NCBI GenBank assembly: GCA_963696655.1
Contig: CAVOLB010000027.1
Span: forward strand, 1 to 37,874
Origin: Hypericibacter sp963696655
Lineage (GTDB): Bacteria; Pseudomonadota; Alphaproteobacteria; Dongiales; Dongiaceae
Length of the DNA: 37,874 nt
Direction of reading: 5' to 3'
The notes under the pieces: generated by a model
Database searches by the model: none
Told to the model about the DNA's origin: nothing
What the model saw: only the letters and a program-made list of their open reading frames with translations
Position numbers and translations under genes: made by a program
Part shown: positions 1 to 8,086 of the stretch, one piece after another
Layout of the letters: each line of letters opens with the position of its first letter
Position numbering within the stretch: the first letter of the stretch is position 1

Positions 1-35
1 GCCCCTTGTGGGGGAGGGCTAGGGAGGGGGGTGCC
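1..35. repeat. Dispersed G-rich palindromic repeat, cut by the window edge
   Basis: The first 35 bases read as a CCCCTTGTGGGGG hairpin followed by AGGG and GGGAGGGGGG tracts. They are nearly identical to 5393-5427, differing by single bases, so this is one arm of a dispersed REP-like element. Its position at base 1 suggests that an assembly stopped inside the repeat. Confidence 0.7.
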
Positions 36-63
36 ACGGACACAGCCGTTGGACCACCGGGCC

Positions 64-1149
64 TCAAGCGTTCAAGAACTCGGTCCACACCTCGAGCATC
101 GCCTTGTCCATCTCCGGGTTGGGCGACATGTAGTGATAGGATTTCGGCAGGAAGGCCGGCTGCTCGTCCCAGCGCAGGATCTTCTTCTGCTCGTCGGTGA
201 GCGCCGCCTTGTTGTTGGCGGGCATCGCCCAGTAGCAGGCCGAGGTCGCCAGCCGAGCCTGGCCGGCGGGGCTCATGATGTATTTCACGAACTTGTTGGC
301 CGCTTCCTTGCGCTTGCTCTTCTCGAAAATGGCGAGCGACTGCATCCAGCGGATACCGCCCTCGTCCGGCAGCACCCAGTCGAGCGCCGGGTTCTCGCCA
401 TGGAGACCCGCGGTCGCGAACTCGCCGCCGCCGGCGATGATGTCGGCCGAGCCGCTGACCAGCGCGTTCTGCACCGTCACGACGTCCCCGATCAGGGCCG
501 CCAGCGGCTTCATCTCGAGGAGCTTCGCCTTGATCGCCGGCAGCTGGTCCTGCGTCAGCTGCGGCGGGATGATGCCGATTCCGATCGCCACCATCTGCAT
601 CAGCGGCACGTAATAGTCGTAGATCGCGATGCGGCCCTTGTATTTCTCGTTCCACAGCACCGAGGCCTTGCGCATGTCGGCCGGATCGACCTTCGACGAG
701 TTGTAGGCCACGGTGTTGTAGCCGAACTTCTCGGGAATCCCGTAGAGCTTGCCGTTGAGGAAATGGAGGCTCTCCGTGGTCAGCTGCGGGAAGATGTCGT
801 CCCAGGGATAGTCGGACTTGTTGAGCGCGGCGAGATGGCCCATCGCCGCCACCTTGGTGATGTCGACCGTGTCCAGCACCAGCACGTCCCAGTCGCCGGG
901 CTGCGACTGGTCGAGGATCGCCAGCGCCTCGCCGGTCGCGGCGAACTCCTTGGTGTTGACCTTGATGCCGTAGGTGTCCTCGAACGGCTTCAGCAGAGCC
1001 GGGTCGGAATGATCGCACCAGACCAGCGCGTTGATTTCCTCCGCGGCCTTGGCGCGCCCGATGATCGAGAACGTGCCGACCGCGGCGGCACCGGCGGCGC
1101 CCGTCTTCAGCAGACGGCGGCGCGAAATGCGGAGATGCGAACGGATCAT
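64..1149 (-). CDS. ABC transporter substrate-binding protein, PotD-like (spermidine/putrescine or related)
   Basis: This is a 361-residue periplasmic solute-binding protein of extracellular family 1. The N-terminus carries a twin-arginine export signal (SRRRLLK at about residues 9-15, hydrophobic stretch, cleavage near AKA at 33-36). The mature part has the PotD-like pattern (LVWCDHSDP, WDVLVLDT, YGIPEKFGYNTVAYN). The ATG at 1149 is preceded by AGAGGAGG at a good distance, so I prefer it to the longer frame starting at 1272. Its transporter partners would lie before base 1 and are not visible. It is divergent from a TetR gene, which may regulate it. The ligand cannot be read from sequence; polyamine-like is family inference only. 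Confidence 0.88.
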   Translation of the reverse strand: MIRSHLRISRRRLLKTGAAGAAAVGTFSIIGRAKAAEEINALVWCDHSDPALLKPFEDTYGIKVNTKEFAATGEALAILDQSQPGDWDVLVLDTVDITKVAAMGHLAALNKSDYPWDDIFPQLTTESLHFLNGKLYGIPEKFGYNTVAYNSSKVDPADMRKASVLWNEKYKGRIAIYDYYVPLMQMVAIGIGIIPPQLTQDQLPAIKAKLLEMKPLAALIGDVVTVQNALVSGSADIIAGGGEFATAGLHGENPALDWVLPDEGGIRWMQSLAIFEKSKRKEAANKFVKYIMSPAGQARLATSACYWAMPANNKAALTDEQKKILRWDEQPAFLPKSYHYMSPNPEMDKAMLEVWTEFLNA

Positions 1150-1250
1150 GACAAGAGCCTCCTCTGGGGTGACGGGATTCGAGTCCCGATCTTCGCCTTC
1201 CGCAAGCCTCGCGGAGGGGCTTGCCGAAAAAAGAACCGTCTCTAAATTTG

Positions 1251-1279
1251 CGTCAAGCTCCAACGAAATCATTTTGACG
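1251..1279. promoter_or_regulatory. Possible TetR operator: CGTCAA-N17-TTGACG inverted repeat
   Basis: Perfect 6-bp arms at 1251-1256 and 1274-1279 lie between the divergent starts of the PotD-like gene and the TetR gene, where an autoregulatory operator would be expected. The arms are short, so chance is a real alternative. Confidence 0.3.
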
Positions 1280-1295
1280 GAGATTGTCGCCCCCG

Positions 1296-1919
1296 ATGGC
1301 CGGCTTGCGCGAACGACAGAAGGCGGGACGACGGCGCTCGATCCTGGCCGCGGCGGAAAACCTGTTCCGGCGCGACGGGTTCGACGCGACGCCGGTCGAC
1401 GCCATCGCCGAACAGGCCGAGGTCGCGGCCGGCACGGTCTATAATCATTTCGAATCCAAGGGCGACCTCCTGCTGGCGCTGGTGGCGCGCGACGGCGAGG
1501 AGGTCCGCGCCGCCGGCCGCGACATCATCGCAGATCCGCCCAGGGACCCGGTCGCGGCCGTGCGCCGGCTGCTGGAGCATTATGTCGATCATTCGCTGGT
1601 GCATCTGAGCAAGAGCATGTGGCGCAACGCCATGGCCACCGCCCTCACCCAGGCCGACTCCCCCTTCGGCCAGGGCTATGCCCAGCTCGATCGCAAGCTG
1701 GCCGACCAGGTCGGCGAGCTCCTGCAGGTGATGCAGGGGCGCGGCCAGATCGCCGCCGGCATCGATTGCCGCGCGGCCGGCGATCTCCTGTTCGCGTCCT
1801 GCAACAGCCTCTTCATGGGATTCGTCGCGCGGGAAGAACGCACCCTGGCCGAACTCAAGCGCGAGATGGCGCGCCAGGTGAAGATCGCCTTCGCCGGCCT
1901 CCTCGCGGCGCGTCCCTGA
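1296..1919 (+). CDS. TetR/AcrR family transcriptional regulator
   Basis: This is a 207-residue one-component regulator. The N-terminal TetR helix-turn-helix is clear: RRSILAAAENLFRRDGFD, then VDAIAEQAEVAAGTVYNHF with the usual YNHF recognition-helix end, then SKGDLLLAL. The remainder (about residues 60-207) is a helical ligand and dimerisation domain without recognisable specificity. A TTG at 1284 would add four residues, but GGAG at 1279-1282 is too close to it, so ATG 1296 is preferred. It is divergent from the PotD-like binding protein, which is its likeliest target along with itself. Confidence 0.88.
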   Translation: MAGLRERQKAGRRRSILAAAENLFRRDGFDATPVDAIAEQAEVAAGTVYNHFESKGDLLLALVARDGEEVRAAGRDIIADPPRDPVAAVRRLLEHYVDHSLVHLSKSMWRNAMATALTQADSPFGQGYAQLDRKLADQVGELLQVMQGRGQIAAGIDCRAAGDLLFASCNSLFMGFVAREERTLAELKREMARQVKIAFAGLLAARP

Positions 1920-2019
1920 TCGGGGCAGCCGATCCTAGGATTTCGGACTTACGCCCTCCCGGCATGTTGTCCTAGATTGCACGGGCTTATCGTTCAACAC
2001 CGGTTAGGGGGACCGTGCC

Positions 2020-2367
2020 GTGAGCAGCAATCCGATCGACCCGAAGGCGGGCAGTACCGCCAATCTTATCTACATCCTGTATCTCGTCAGTCTGATCGTC
2101 GGCGTGACCGCGCTGGTCGGCGTGATCATGGCCTATATGAACAAGGGCGAGGCGCCTGAATGGGTGCAAACCCATTACCGCCTGCAGATCCGCACATTCT
2201 GGATCGGCATCCTGTTCTCGATCGTCGGCGTGCTGACGACGATCATTCTGATCGGCTGGCTGATCCTGCTGCTGGTGGCGATCTGGTGGATCGTGCGCTG
2301 CATCAAGGGCATGCAGTATGTCGGCAAGCAGCAGCCCTATCCCAATCCCGCGACCTGGATGTTCTGA
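2020..2367 (+). CDS. Small membrane protein, DUF4870/TM2-like
   Basis: This is a 115-residue inner-membrane protein with a GTG start preceded by GGGGGA. Transmembrane segments are visible at about 14-40 and 62-90, the second possibly splitting into two. The motif EWVQTHYRLQIRTFW between them resembles the H-x-x-x-Q region of DUF4870 proteins. The C-terminus (YVGKQQPYPNPATWMF) matches the usual ending of that family. Function is unknown in the family. It stands alone, convergent with the oxidoreductase at 2378. Confidence 0.8.
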   Translation: MSSNPIDPKAGSTANLIYILYLVSLIVGVTALVGVIMAYMNKGEAPEWVQTHYRLQIRTFWIGILFSIVGVLTTIILIGWLILLLVAIWWIVRCIKGMQYVGKQQPYPNPATWMF

Positions 2368-2377
2368 CCTCCGGTTT

Positions 2378-3004
2378 CTAGGCCTCGCGCACCGCACCCG
2401 GCTTGAGAGTCGCCGGGTGCGGCCAGCGCCCGAACTCCCGGCCGCAGCGCCGCGCCTCCGCCAGATGGGCCGCGAGCAGCGCCGCGTCGTCATTGACGTC
2501 GTAGAGGATCCGGGTCGAGACATTGCGCAGCCCGCAATAGCCCAGGATCCCCACGTCGATCTGGATCGCCATCGCCTCGTCATAGCGATATTTGCGATAG
2601 GTGCCTTCGCGCGATCCGGCCGATGCCAGCAGCAGCACCGGACGATCGGCCAGTTGCCCGCGCGATCGCGCGGGCGAGAAGTCATAGGCCCAGCCCTGCG
2701 ACATCACGCGATCGATCCAGCCCTTGAGAATGGCCGGGAAGGACCACCACCAGACCGGAAAGACGAAGGCAATACCTTCCGCCCGGTCGACCCGCGCCTG
2801 TTCGCGCCGGATCGCTTCCGGCATCGCGCCCGCCCGGAACTGGGCGAAATCCTCGGGCTGAAAGCGCGGCTCGAATCCCTCGCGATAGAGATCGGCGACC
2901 TCGGCGCCGTGCCCGGCTTCGGCGGCGCCCTCGAGAAACGCATCGAGCAAGGCGCCCGTGAAGGACTCCCGAACCGGATGGGCAAAGACCGCCAGGATAT
3001 GCAT
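2378..3004 (-). CDS. NAD(P)H-dependent flavoprotein oxidoreductase (NQO/KefF/MdaB-like)
   Basis: This 208-residue flavodoxin-fold protein is predicted to reduce quinones or similar acceptors with NAD(P)H using bound FMN or FAD. Visible hallmarks are the N-terminal strand-loop MHILAVFAHPVRESFT, which binds flavin phosphate, and the family signature VFPVWWWSFPAILKGWIDRV at about residues 81-100. Length fits the family. The start lies 20 bases after the stop of the aruH-like transaminase on the same strand, so the two are probably cotranscribed. A direct role in arginine breakdown is not evident. Confidence 0.85.
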   Translation of the reverse strand: MHILAVFAHPVRESFTGALLDAFLEGAAEAGHGAEVADLYREGFEPRFQPEDFAQFRAGAMPEAIRREQARVDRAEGIAFVFPVWWWSFPAILKGWIDRVMSQGWAYDFSPARSRGQLADRPVLLLASAGSREGTYRKYRYDEAMAIQIDVGILGYCGLRNVSTRILYDVNDDAALLAAHLAEARRCGREFGRWPHPATLKPGAVREA

Positions 3005-3024
3005 CGCGACGCCCCCCGCCCCGA

Positions 3025-4200
3025 CTATGGCGCCAGCCTGGCGGCGTAGCGTTCGATCCGATCGCAGGCGCGCGCCAGCTCCTCGTCGGCATTGCCGAGC
3101 GAGATCCGCACATGCCCGGCGGCGCTGGGGCCGAAGGCGTCGCCCGGCAGCACCGACACGCCCTCGGCATCGAGCAGCCCGCTCGCGAAATCATGGGCCG
3201 AGAGGCCGGTGCCGCGCACATCGACCATGGCGAACATGCCGCCTTCCGGCCGATGGCAGCGCAGGCCCTTCACATTGCCGAGCCTGCCGCAGACGAGATC
3301 GCGCCGGCGCCGGTAGCCCTGCTTCATCGCCGACACCTCGGGCGGTTCCACCGCGAAGGCCTGGCGGGCCGCGTCCTGAATGAAGGGCGGCGAGCCATAG
3401 AGCATGCAGAGCGCCAGATTGCCGATATGCTCGGCCAGCTCGACCGGCGTGATGCTCCAGCCCAGCCGCCAGCCCGTCATCGCATGCGACTTGGAGAGGC
3501 TGTTGATCGTAATGGTGCGTTCCGCCATGCGGGGCAGGCCCGCCGGGCTCACATGCTCGCCTTCGAAGATCAGGCCGGCATAGACCTCGTCCGACAGCAG
3601 CCAGAGGTCGTGGCGCACGCAGATTTCGGCGATGCGCTCCCAATTGGCGCGGGTGATGACGGCGCCCGTCGGGTTGTGCGGCGAGTTGATCAGGACCGCG
3701 CGCGTCCTTGCGGTGACCGCACGCTCGATGGTCTCGGGCTCGATCTGAAAACCGCGCTCGGGCCGGAGCGGCACGAACACCATGCGGGCACCGCTGGCGC
3801 CGACCACCGCCTCGTAGGTGACATAGGCGGGCTCCGGCACGATGATCTCGTCGCCCTGGTCGAGCACGCAGACCGCGGCGGCATAGAGCGCGCATTGCGC
3901 GCCGGCCATGACCACCACCTGATTCGGATCGGTCGGCTGGCCGCTTCGCGCCTCATGGGCCTCGGCGATCGCGGCGCGCAGACGATGGTCGCCGACCACC
4001 TCGCCATAGTGGGTGCGGCCCTGGCGCAGGCTCTCGATCGCCGCGTCGACAATCGCCGGGGGCGTGTCGAAATCGGGATCGCCGACGCTGAGCAGGATCA
4101 CGTCCTTGCCCTGCCGCTTGAGCTGGGAAGCGCGGAAATGGATCTCCCACGCGGCAGCGCCCTCGCCCCCGATGCGCTCGACGAATGAGGAGAATCGCAT
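3025..4200 (-). CDS. aruH: PLP-dependent aminotransferase, probable arginine:pyruvate transaminase
   Basis: This is a 391-residue fold-type I aminotransferase (class I/II). PLP sites are intact: NSPHNPTGA with N176, SDEVY with D204 and Y207, the Schiff-base lysine K237 in NSLSKSHAMTGWRLGW, and the carboxylate-binding arginine in HVRISLG (R365). The N-terminus (MRFSSFVERI, GDGAAAW-like) and NLALCMLYGSPPFIQDAA closely resemble Pseudomonas AruH as I remember it, which converts arginine and pyruvate to 2-ketoarginine and alanine. I place the start at 4200; the frame runs on through the antisense of the neighbouring gene, but no family homology lies there. It is divergent from a guanidinobutyrase-like gene, which supports the assignment. 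AruI and KauB are not in the window. Confidence 0.85.
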   Translation of the reverse strand: MRFSSFVERIGGEGAAAWEIHFRASQLKRQGKDVILLSVGDPDFDTPPAIVDAAIESLRQGRTHYGEVVGDHRLRAAIAEAHEARSGQPTDPNQVVVMAGAQCALYAAAVCVLDQGDEIIVPEPAYVTYEAVVGASGARMVFVPLRPERGFQIEPETIERAVTARTRAVLINSPHNPTGAVITRANWERIAEICVRHDLWLLSDEVYAGLIFEGEHVSPAGLPRMAERTITINSLSKSHAMTGWRLGWSITPVELAEHIGNLALCMLYGSPPFIQDAARQAFAVEPPEVSAMKQGYRRRRDLVCGRLGNVKGLRCHRPEGGMFAMVDVRGTGLSAHDFASGLLDAEGVSVLPGDAFGPSAAGHVRISLGNADEELARACDRIERYAARLAP

Positions 4201-4356
4201 GACTTGTCGGGATCTCCCAAAAGCGCGGGGGTTGACCGCACGGACCGGTTCGGGCTCGATAGCAGACGGCGCACCGGAGAGCAATCGCCCGCTTGGATAA
4301 AGTCGGCGGGCCAGCGGCTTCCGGCAGCCCGCCCAACCCCGGACAGATCTCGAGAG

Positions 4357-5310
4357 ATGACCAAGACCCATTATCAGCCGCTCGGCGGCAACCAGATGCC
4401 TCGTTTCGGCGGCCCCGCCACGATGATGCGGCTGCCGAGCCTGCCCTCGGCCAAGGGCCTCGACGCCTGCTTTGTCGGCGTGCCGCTCGACACCGGCACC
4501 TCGAACCGCTCGGGCGCGCGCTTCGGCCCGCGTCAGATCCGCGCCGAGAGTTGTCTGATCCGCCCCTACAACATGGCGACCCGCGCGGCGCCCTTCGACA
4601 GCCTGTCGGTGGCCGATATCGGCGATGTCGCGATCAACACCTTCAATCTGCAGAAGAGCATGGGGATCATCGAAGCGGCCTATGACGAGATCCTCGGCCA
4701 TGACTGCATCCCGCTCACGCTCGGCGGCGACCACACCATCGCGCTGCCGATCCTGCGCGCGATCAGGAAGAAATACGGGCCCGTCGGCATGGTGCATGTC
4801 GATGCCCATGCCGACATCAACGACAACATGTTCGGCGAGCCCATCGCCCATGGCACGCCCTTCCGTCGCGCGGTCGAGGAAGGTCTCCTCGACGGCAAGC
4901 GCGTGGTGCAGATCGGCCTGCGCGGCACGGGATACGCGGCCGAGGATTTCGACTGGCCGCGCGCGCAGGGCTTCCGCGTCGTGCAGGCCGAGGAGTGCTG
5001 GTACAAGTCGCTGTCGCCGCTGATGGAAGAGGCGCGCAAGCAGGTGGCCGGCGGGCCGGTCTATCTGACCTTCGATATCGACGGGCTCGATCCCGCCTTC
5101 GCCGGCGGCACCGGCACGCCCGAGATCGGCGGCCTCACCATCACGCAAGGCATGGAAGTGATCCGCGGCTGCCGCAGCCTCGACATCGTCGGCTGCGACC
5201 TGGTCGAGGTGGCGCCACCCTACGACCCGACCGGCAACACGGCGCTCACGGCGGCCAATCTGCTGTTCGAGATGCTCTGCGTGCTGCCGGGCGTGACCTA
5301 TCGGAATTAG
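4357..5310 (+). CDS. gbuA: Ureohydrolase, probable guanidinobutyrase (agmatinase family)
   Basis: This is a 317-residue Mn-dependent ureohydrolase. All metal ligands are present: H126 (GGDHT), D149, H151 and D153 (DAHAD), D240 and D242 (TFDID). Its start HYQPLGGNQMPRFGG, the stretch SLSVADIGDVAINTFNL and the ending EMLCVLPGV closely match Pseudomonas GbuA as I recall it, which hydrolyses 4-guanidinobutyrate to GABA and urea. Agmatinase is the main alternative. ATG 4357 has GAGAG just upstream and begins the conserved region. It is divergent from the aruH-like gene across a 156-base shared promoter region, so the two ends of the arginine transaminase route appear paired. Confidence 0.88.
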   Translation: MTKTHYQPLGGNQMPRFGGPATMMRLPSLPSAKGLDACFVGVPLDTGTSNRSGARFGPRQIRAESCLIRPYNMATRAAPFDSLSVADIGDVAINTFNLQKSMGIIEAAYDEILGHDCIPLTLGGDHTIALPILRAIRKKYGPVGMVHVDAHADINDNMFGEPIAHGTPFRRAVEEGLLDGKRVVQIGLRGTGYAAEDFDWPRAQGFRVVQAEECWYKSLSPLMEEARKQVAGGPVYLTFDIDGLDPAFAGGTGTPEIGGLTITQGMEVIRGCRSLDIVGCDLVEVAPPYDPTGNTALTAANLLFEMLCVLPGVTYRN

Positions 5311-5388
5311 GGGGTATCGGCGCGCGACGTCGCTCAGCTTCTTTCTGCTCACAAGAGAAAAGCGAGAATCCCGATCCGAACGAACGAT

Positions 5389-5519
5389 CCCCTCCCCCCT
5401 TGTGGGGGAGGGTTAGGGAGGGGGGTGTCGCGGTGTCGAGCGCAGAACGGAATCTCCGAATGAGTTTCGGACACCGAGTCAGTCACCCCCTCCCTGCCCC
5501 CCCCATCAAGGGGGAGGGG
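5389..5519. repeat. REP/BIME-like pair of inverted G/C-rich repeats
   Basis: One arm at about 5389-5427 (CCCCTCC..TTGTGGGGGAGGG..GGGAGGGGGGTG) and a second in opposite orientation at 5483-5519 are separated by about 55 bases. Reverse-complementing the second gives nearly the first, including the flanking TCACCCCC/GGGGGTG. The left arm is also the sequence found at the window start. The unit lies downstream of gbuA and may act as a transcript end or mRNA-stabilising structure; that role is inference. Confidence 0.75.
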
Positions 5520-5576
5520 ATATATCTTCAATCTCTTGACGGCTTCCTTCTCAAGCATGACTGAAGGGGTCGAGCC

Positions 5577-6179
5577 TCACCTCACCTCGACCCACAGCTC
5601 CGTCACGCCGCCGCCGGCATTGATGGTCCAGCCGGGAATCTTGAGGTCGAAGGGACAGAACGAAACCACCACGATCAGATTCATCAGCGCCTCGAGCTCG
5701 ACAGAGCTGCCGGGTGCCACGGGGTTGGGCGGCGAGACCAGTTTGCCGTCGGCCTCGACATGGGTGTTGGTGAAGAAATTGACCGGCTGCGGCGTGACCG
5801 CGACCTGGTGGCCGAGCCCGGCCATCGCCTCGGCGAGATTGGCGGCGCAACTGCGATGGGGCGCCGCATGACCGAATTGCGTGTAGCGGGCCTGGTCGCA
5901 GGCCGCGATCAGCATGTCATGGCATCCGCCGGCCTTGTCCTCCAGCAGCGTCAGCATCGGGCGGCGAAACCGGCTCAGGAACTGATCGCCGGGTTTCGGC
6001 TTGATCGAACGCGTCGTGACCCAGCTGTGCATCGGCGACAGCCATTCGTCGAGATCGTCGGCGTTGTACGCGAAGAAATCGGCGGCCTGATGTCCTGCCG
6101 GCGTGATGACGCGAACCCGCTGGCCCCGTGCCACAGGAATGGCACGACCCTCGGCGGCCGGAACCGTAATGCGATCCAT
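5577..6179 (-). CDS. DUF1989 family protein (urea carboxylase-associated type)
   Basis: This is a 200-residue protein of DUF1989, whose members often accompany urea carboxylase or amino-acid breakdown genes. Family landmarks are present: GHQAADFFAYN (29-39), CHDML (86-90), the CAANLAEAM stretch (111-119), VNFFTNTH (133-140), PPNPVAPGSSVELEALM and SFCPFD (173-178). The conserved Cys and His residues suggest metal binding, but the reaction is not established. ATG 6179 is chosen because AGGGGAG precedes it at 6 bases; an in-frame ATG at 6200 lacks a site. It lies beside gbuA, a urea-forming enzyme, but faces it tail to tail. Confidence 0.85.
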   Translation of the reverse strand: MDRITVPAAEGRAIPVARGQRVRVITPAGHQAADFFAYNADDLDEWLSPMHSWVTTRSIKPKPGDQFLSRFRRPMLTLLEDKAGGCHDMLIAACDQARYTQFGHAAPHRSCAANLAEAMAGLGHQVAVTPQPVNFFTNTHVEADGKLVSPPNPVAPGSSVELEALMNLIVVVSFCPFDLKIPGWTINAGGGVTELWVEVR

Positions 6180-6560
6180 GGACAGCTCCCCTATTGACAT
6201 CGGTTCGCAAAGTCGATCCGGAGATGGGGACCGACCCTGGTTTCCGTGTCTGTTCTCCCGGGACGATACAACCATGGCGCGGCCCACGCCTCAAAGCCCC
6301 CTGGCAGAACCGGGACAAGGCCGGAAACCGTGGTTGCAGCGCAACCAACCTCCGCCCTCTTCGTCATCGCCCCGCCATAATGGGCGGATTGGCGTTCGAT
6401 CCCGACCGAGGGGCTGCTCCGCCTTATCGCCTGCAGGTGGGACTTGATGTTAAGCTGGTGCCGCTTCCGAGTCTGGCCATCGATCAACGCAATCCAGCCT
6501 GGTCTCCATGGCACGGCCGCCTTCTCACGCCGCCGCGATAACTGGAAGTGAAGTGCAGGC
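6180..6560. other. Gene-free divergent intergenic region (381 bases)
   Basis: This region lies between the divergent DUF1989 and ATP-grasp genes. Frames on both strands look like non-coding shadows. The one notable element is the palindrome at 6331-6347, listed separately. Confidence 0.6.
6331..6347. promoter_or_regulatory. Perfect palindrome TGGTTGC-AGC-GCAACCA, candidate operator
   Basis: Seven-base arms match perfectly around a 3-base centre, in the space between two divergent genes. A dimeric regulator site is the natural reading, and no cognate regulator is adjacent. An RNA hairpin is unlikely with a loop this small. Confidence 0.35.
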
Positions 6561-7676
6561 ATGACGGAGCGCCGTCCAAACGTGCCAGAAACAGGCAATC
6601 TCCACGTCGGTTCGCCAAAGCGAATCCTCTCTCCATTCGAATCCTGGCATCCGGTGTTGTTCTACGCGCCGGTCATTGTCTATTGGCTGCTGCTGGCCTT
6701 GCGCCATCGCAGCCTGACCTTGCCGGCCGTGGCGAACCCGCAGATCGAGCATGGCGGGCTGTGCGGCGAATCGAAGACGAAGCTGTTTGCGAGCATGACG
6801 CCCGAGGGCCGCGAATGGGTGGCGCCCTATGTCAGCTTCGCCCGCGGCGACGACGGCGAGATCGACCGCGATCTCGACCGATTGATCGCGCAGCTCGAGG
6901 CCGCGGGGCTGGAGTTCCCGCTCGTCGCGAAGCCCGACGTCGGCTGCCATGGCGCCGGCGTGCGTCTGGTGCATGACCGCGCCGAGCTCCGTGCCTACTT
7001 GCGCGCATTCCCGGCGAACGAGCGTCTCCTGATCCAGCATTTCGTCAACCATGAGGGCGAGGCCGGCATCTTCTATGTCCGCCGGCCGAACGACGCCGTC
7101 GGTCGCATCTTCTCGATGACGCTGAAATATTTCCCCACCGTCGTCGGCGACGGCAAATCGACGCTCGGGCAGTTGATCCGGCGCGACCCGCGCGCGGGCC
7201 GTCTGGCCCATCTCTATCTGCCACGCCATCAGCACCGCATCCATTGGGTCCCGGCCGTGGGCGAGCCGGTGCGGCTCGTGTTCGCCGGCAATCACTGCAA
7301 GGGCGCGATGTTCCGCAATGGCGGCCGCCTGGTGACGCCGGAGCTGGCGGAGCGGATCGACCAGATCGCCCGCACCATCCCCTCCTTCCATTTCGGGCGC
7401 TTCGACGTCCGGTTCCGATCCCTGGGCGAGTTGATGCAGGGCGAGGGCTTCACCATCGTCGAGTTCAATGGCGGCGGCAGCGAAGCGACCCATATCTGGG
7501 ATCCCGACACCACCCTGTTCTCGGCCTATCGGGATCTGTTCGCGCAGACCCGGATCCTGTTCGAGATCGGGGCCGCGCACCGCGAGGTCGGTCACGAGCC
7601 GGCGGGCTGGCGCGTGCTGCTGGGATTGTGGCTGCGCGAGCAGCAGCTCAAGCGCGCCTATCCGATCACCGAGTAG
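6561..7676 (+). CDS. ATP-grasp domain protein (Ddl/carboxylate-amine ligase-like) with N-terminal hydrophobic segment
   Basis: This is a 371-residue protein. Residues about 26-50 (WHPVLFYAPVIVYWLLLAL) form a hydrophobic segment, followed by TLPAVANPQIEHGGLCGESKTKLF, which looks like a family signature. An ATP-grasp fold follows: FPLVAKPDVGCHGAGVRLV (the lysine and glycine loop for ATP), LLIQHFVNHEGEAGIFYVR, and FTIVEFNGGGSEATHIWDP (the E-x-N-G metal site). ATP-grasp enzymes join a carboxylate to an amine or thiol through an acylphosphate. Relatives are often labelled D-alanine ligase, but the substrate is unknown and I do not assign one. The ribosome site before ATG 6561 is weak (GAAGTG), so the start could be later. 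It is divergent from the DUF1989 gene and convergent with the cupin. Confidence 0.75.
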   Translation: MTERRPNVPETGNLHVGSPKRILSPFESWHPVLFYAPVIVYWLLLALRHRSLTLPAVANPQIEHGGLCGESKTKLFASMTPEGREWVAPYVSFARGDDGEIDRDLDRLIAQLEAAGLEFPLVAKPDVGCHGAGVRLVHDRAELRAYLRAFPANERLLIQHFVNHEGEAGIFYVRRPNDAVGRIFSMTLKYFPTVVGDGKSTLGQLIRRDPRAGRLAHLYLPRHQHRIHWVPAVGEPVRLVFAGNHCKGAMFRNGGRLVTPELAERIDQIARTIPSFHFGRFDVRFRSLGELMQGEGFTIVEFNGGGSEATHIWDPDTTLFSAYRDLFAQTRILFEIGAAHREVGHEPAGWRVLLGLWLREQQLKRAYPITE

Positions 7677-7692
7677 GCGAGGGCTCCGCCCC

Positions 7693-8055
7693 TCATTCGA
7701 CCGGCTTTTCCAGCGTCTCCACATAGACCAGCAGCGTGCAGCCGCCGGGCGTGTGCGATTCATGCTGCGTGCCCGCGCGCAAGAGCACCATGTCGCCGCG
7801 GCGATAGCGGGTGCCGTCGCGCTCGATCAGCTCCCCGTCCAACACATAGAACATCTCGTCGGCGGTATGCTCATGCGCCGCCGACACGGTCCCGGGCTCC
7901 ATGCGGATGACATGGAAGCCGGTGCCGGGAACCCGCGTCTCGTCGAGCGGCAGATAGGTCATGCCGTCATAGACGAGACCGGGCGCATCGAAGGACCGAT
8001 AGGGGTCGGACAGAAGGTTGCGCACGATACGCTCGCCGGCCTTGATCGGTTTCAT
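7693..8055 (-). CDS. Small single-domain cupin protein
   Basis: This is a 120-residue beta-barrel cupin. The first metal motif is H61-E-H63 followed by E67 (HEHTADEMFYVLDGEL), and the second supplies H98 (AGTQHESH), so a metal site is complete. Such proteins range from sensors to dioxygenases and isomerases, and nothing here fixes the reaction. It is the last gene of a minus-strand run with the cNMP/DUF1003 gene (31 bases upstream) and the amidase, possibly one transcript. Confidence 0.85.
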   Translation of the reverse strand: MKPIKAGERIVRNLLSDPYRSFDAPGLVYDGMTYLPLDETRVPGTGFHVIRMEPGTVSAAHEHTADEMFYVLDGELIERDGTRYRRGDMVLLRAGTQHESHTPGGCTLLVYVETLEKPVE

Positions 8056-8086
8056 CCGGCCTTCTCCTCGGAAAGGGGCCCGTCGA

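Noticed and set aside
4201..5352. A 775-residue minus-strand frame extending the transaminase far upstream
   Set aside because: The extra part is the antisense of the gbuA-like gene; transaminase homology and family length start at 4200.
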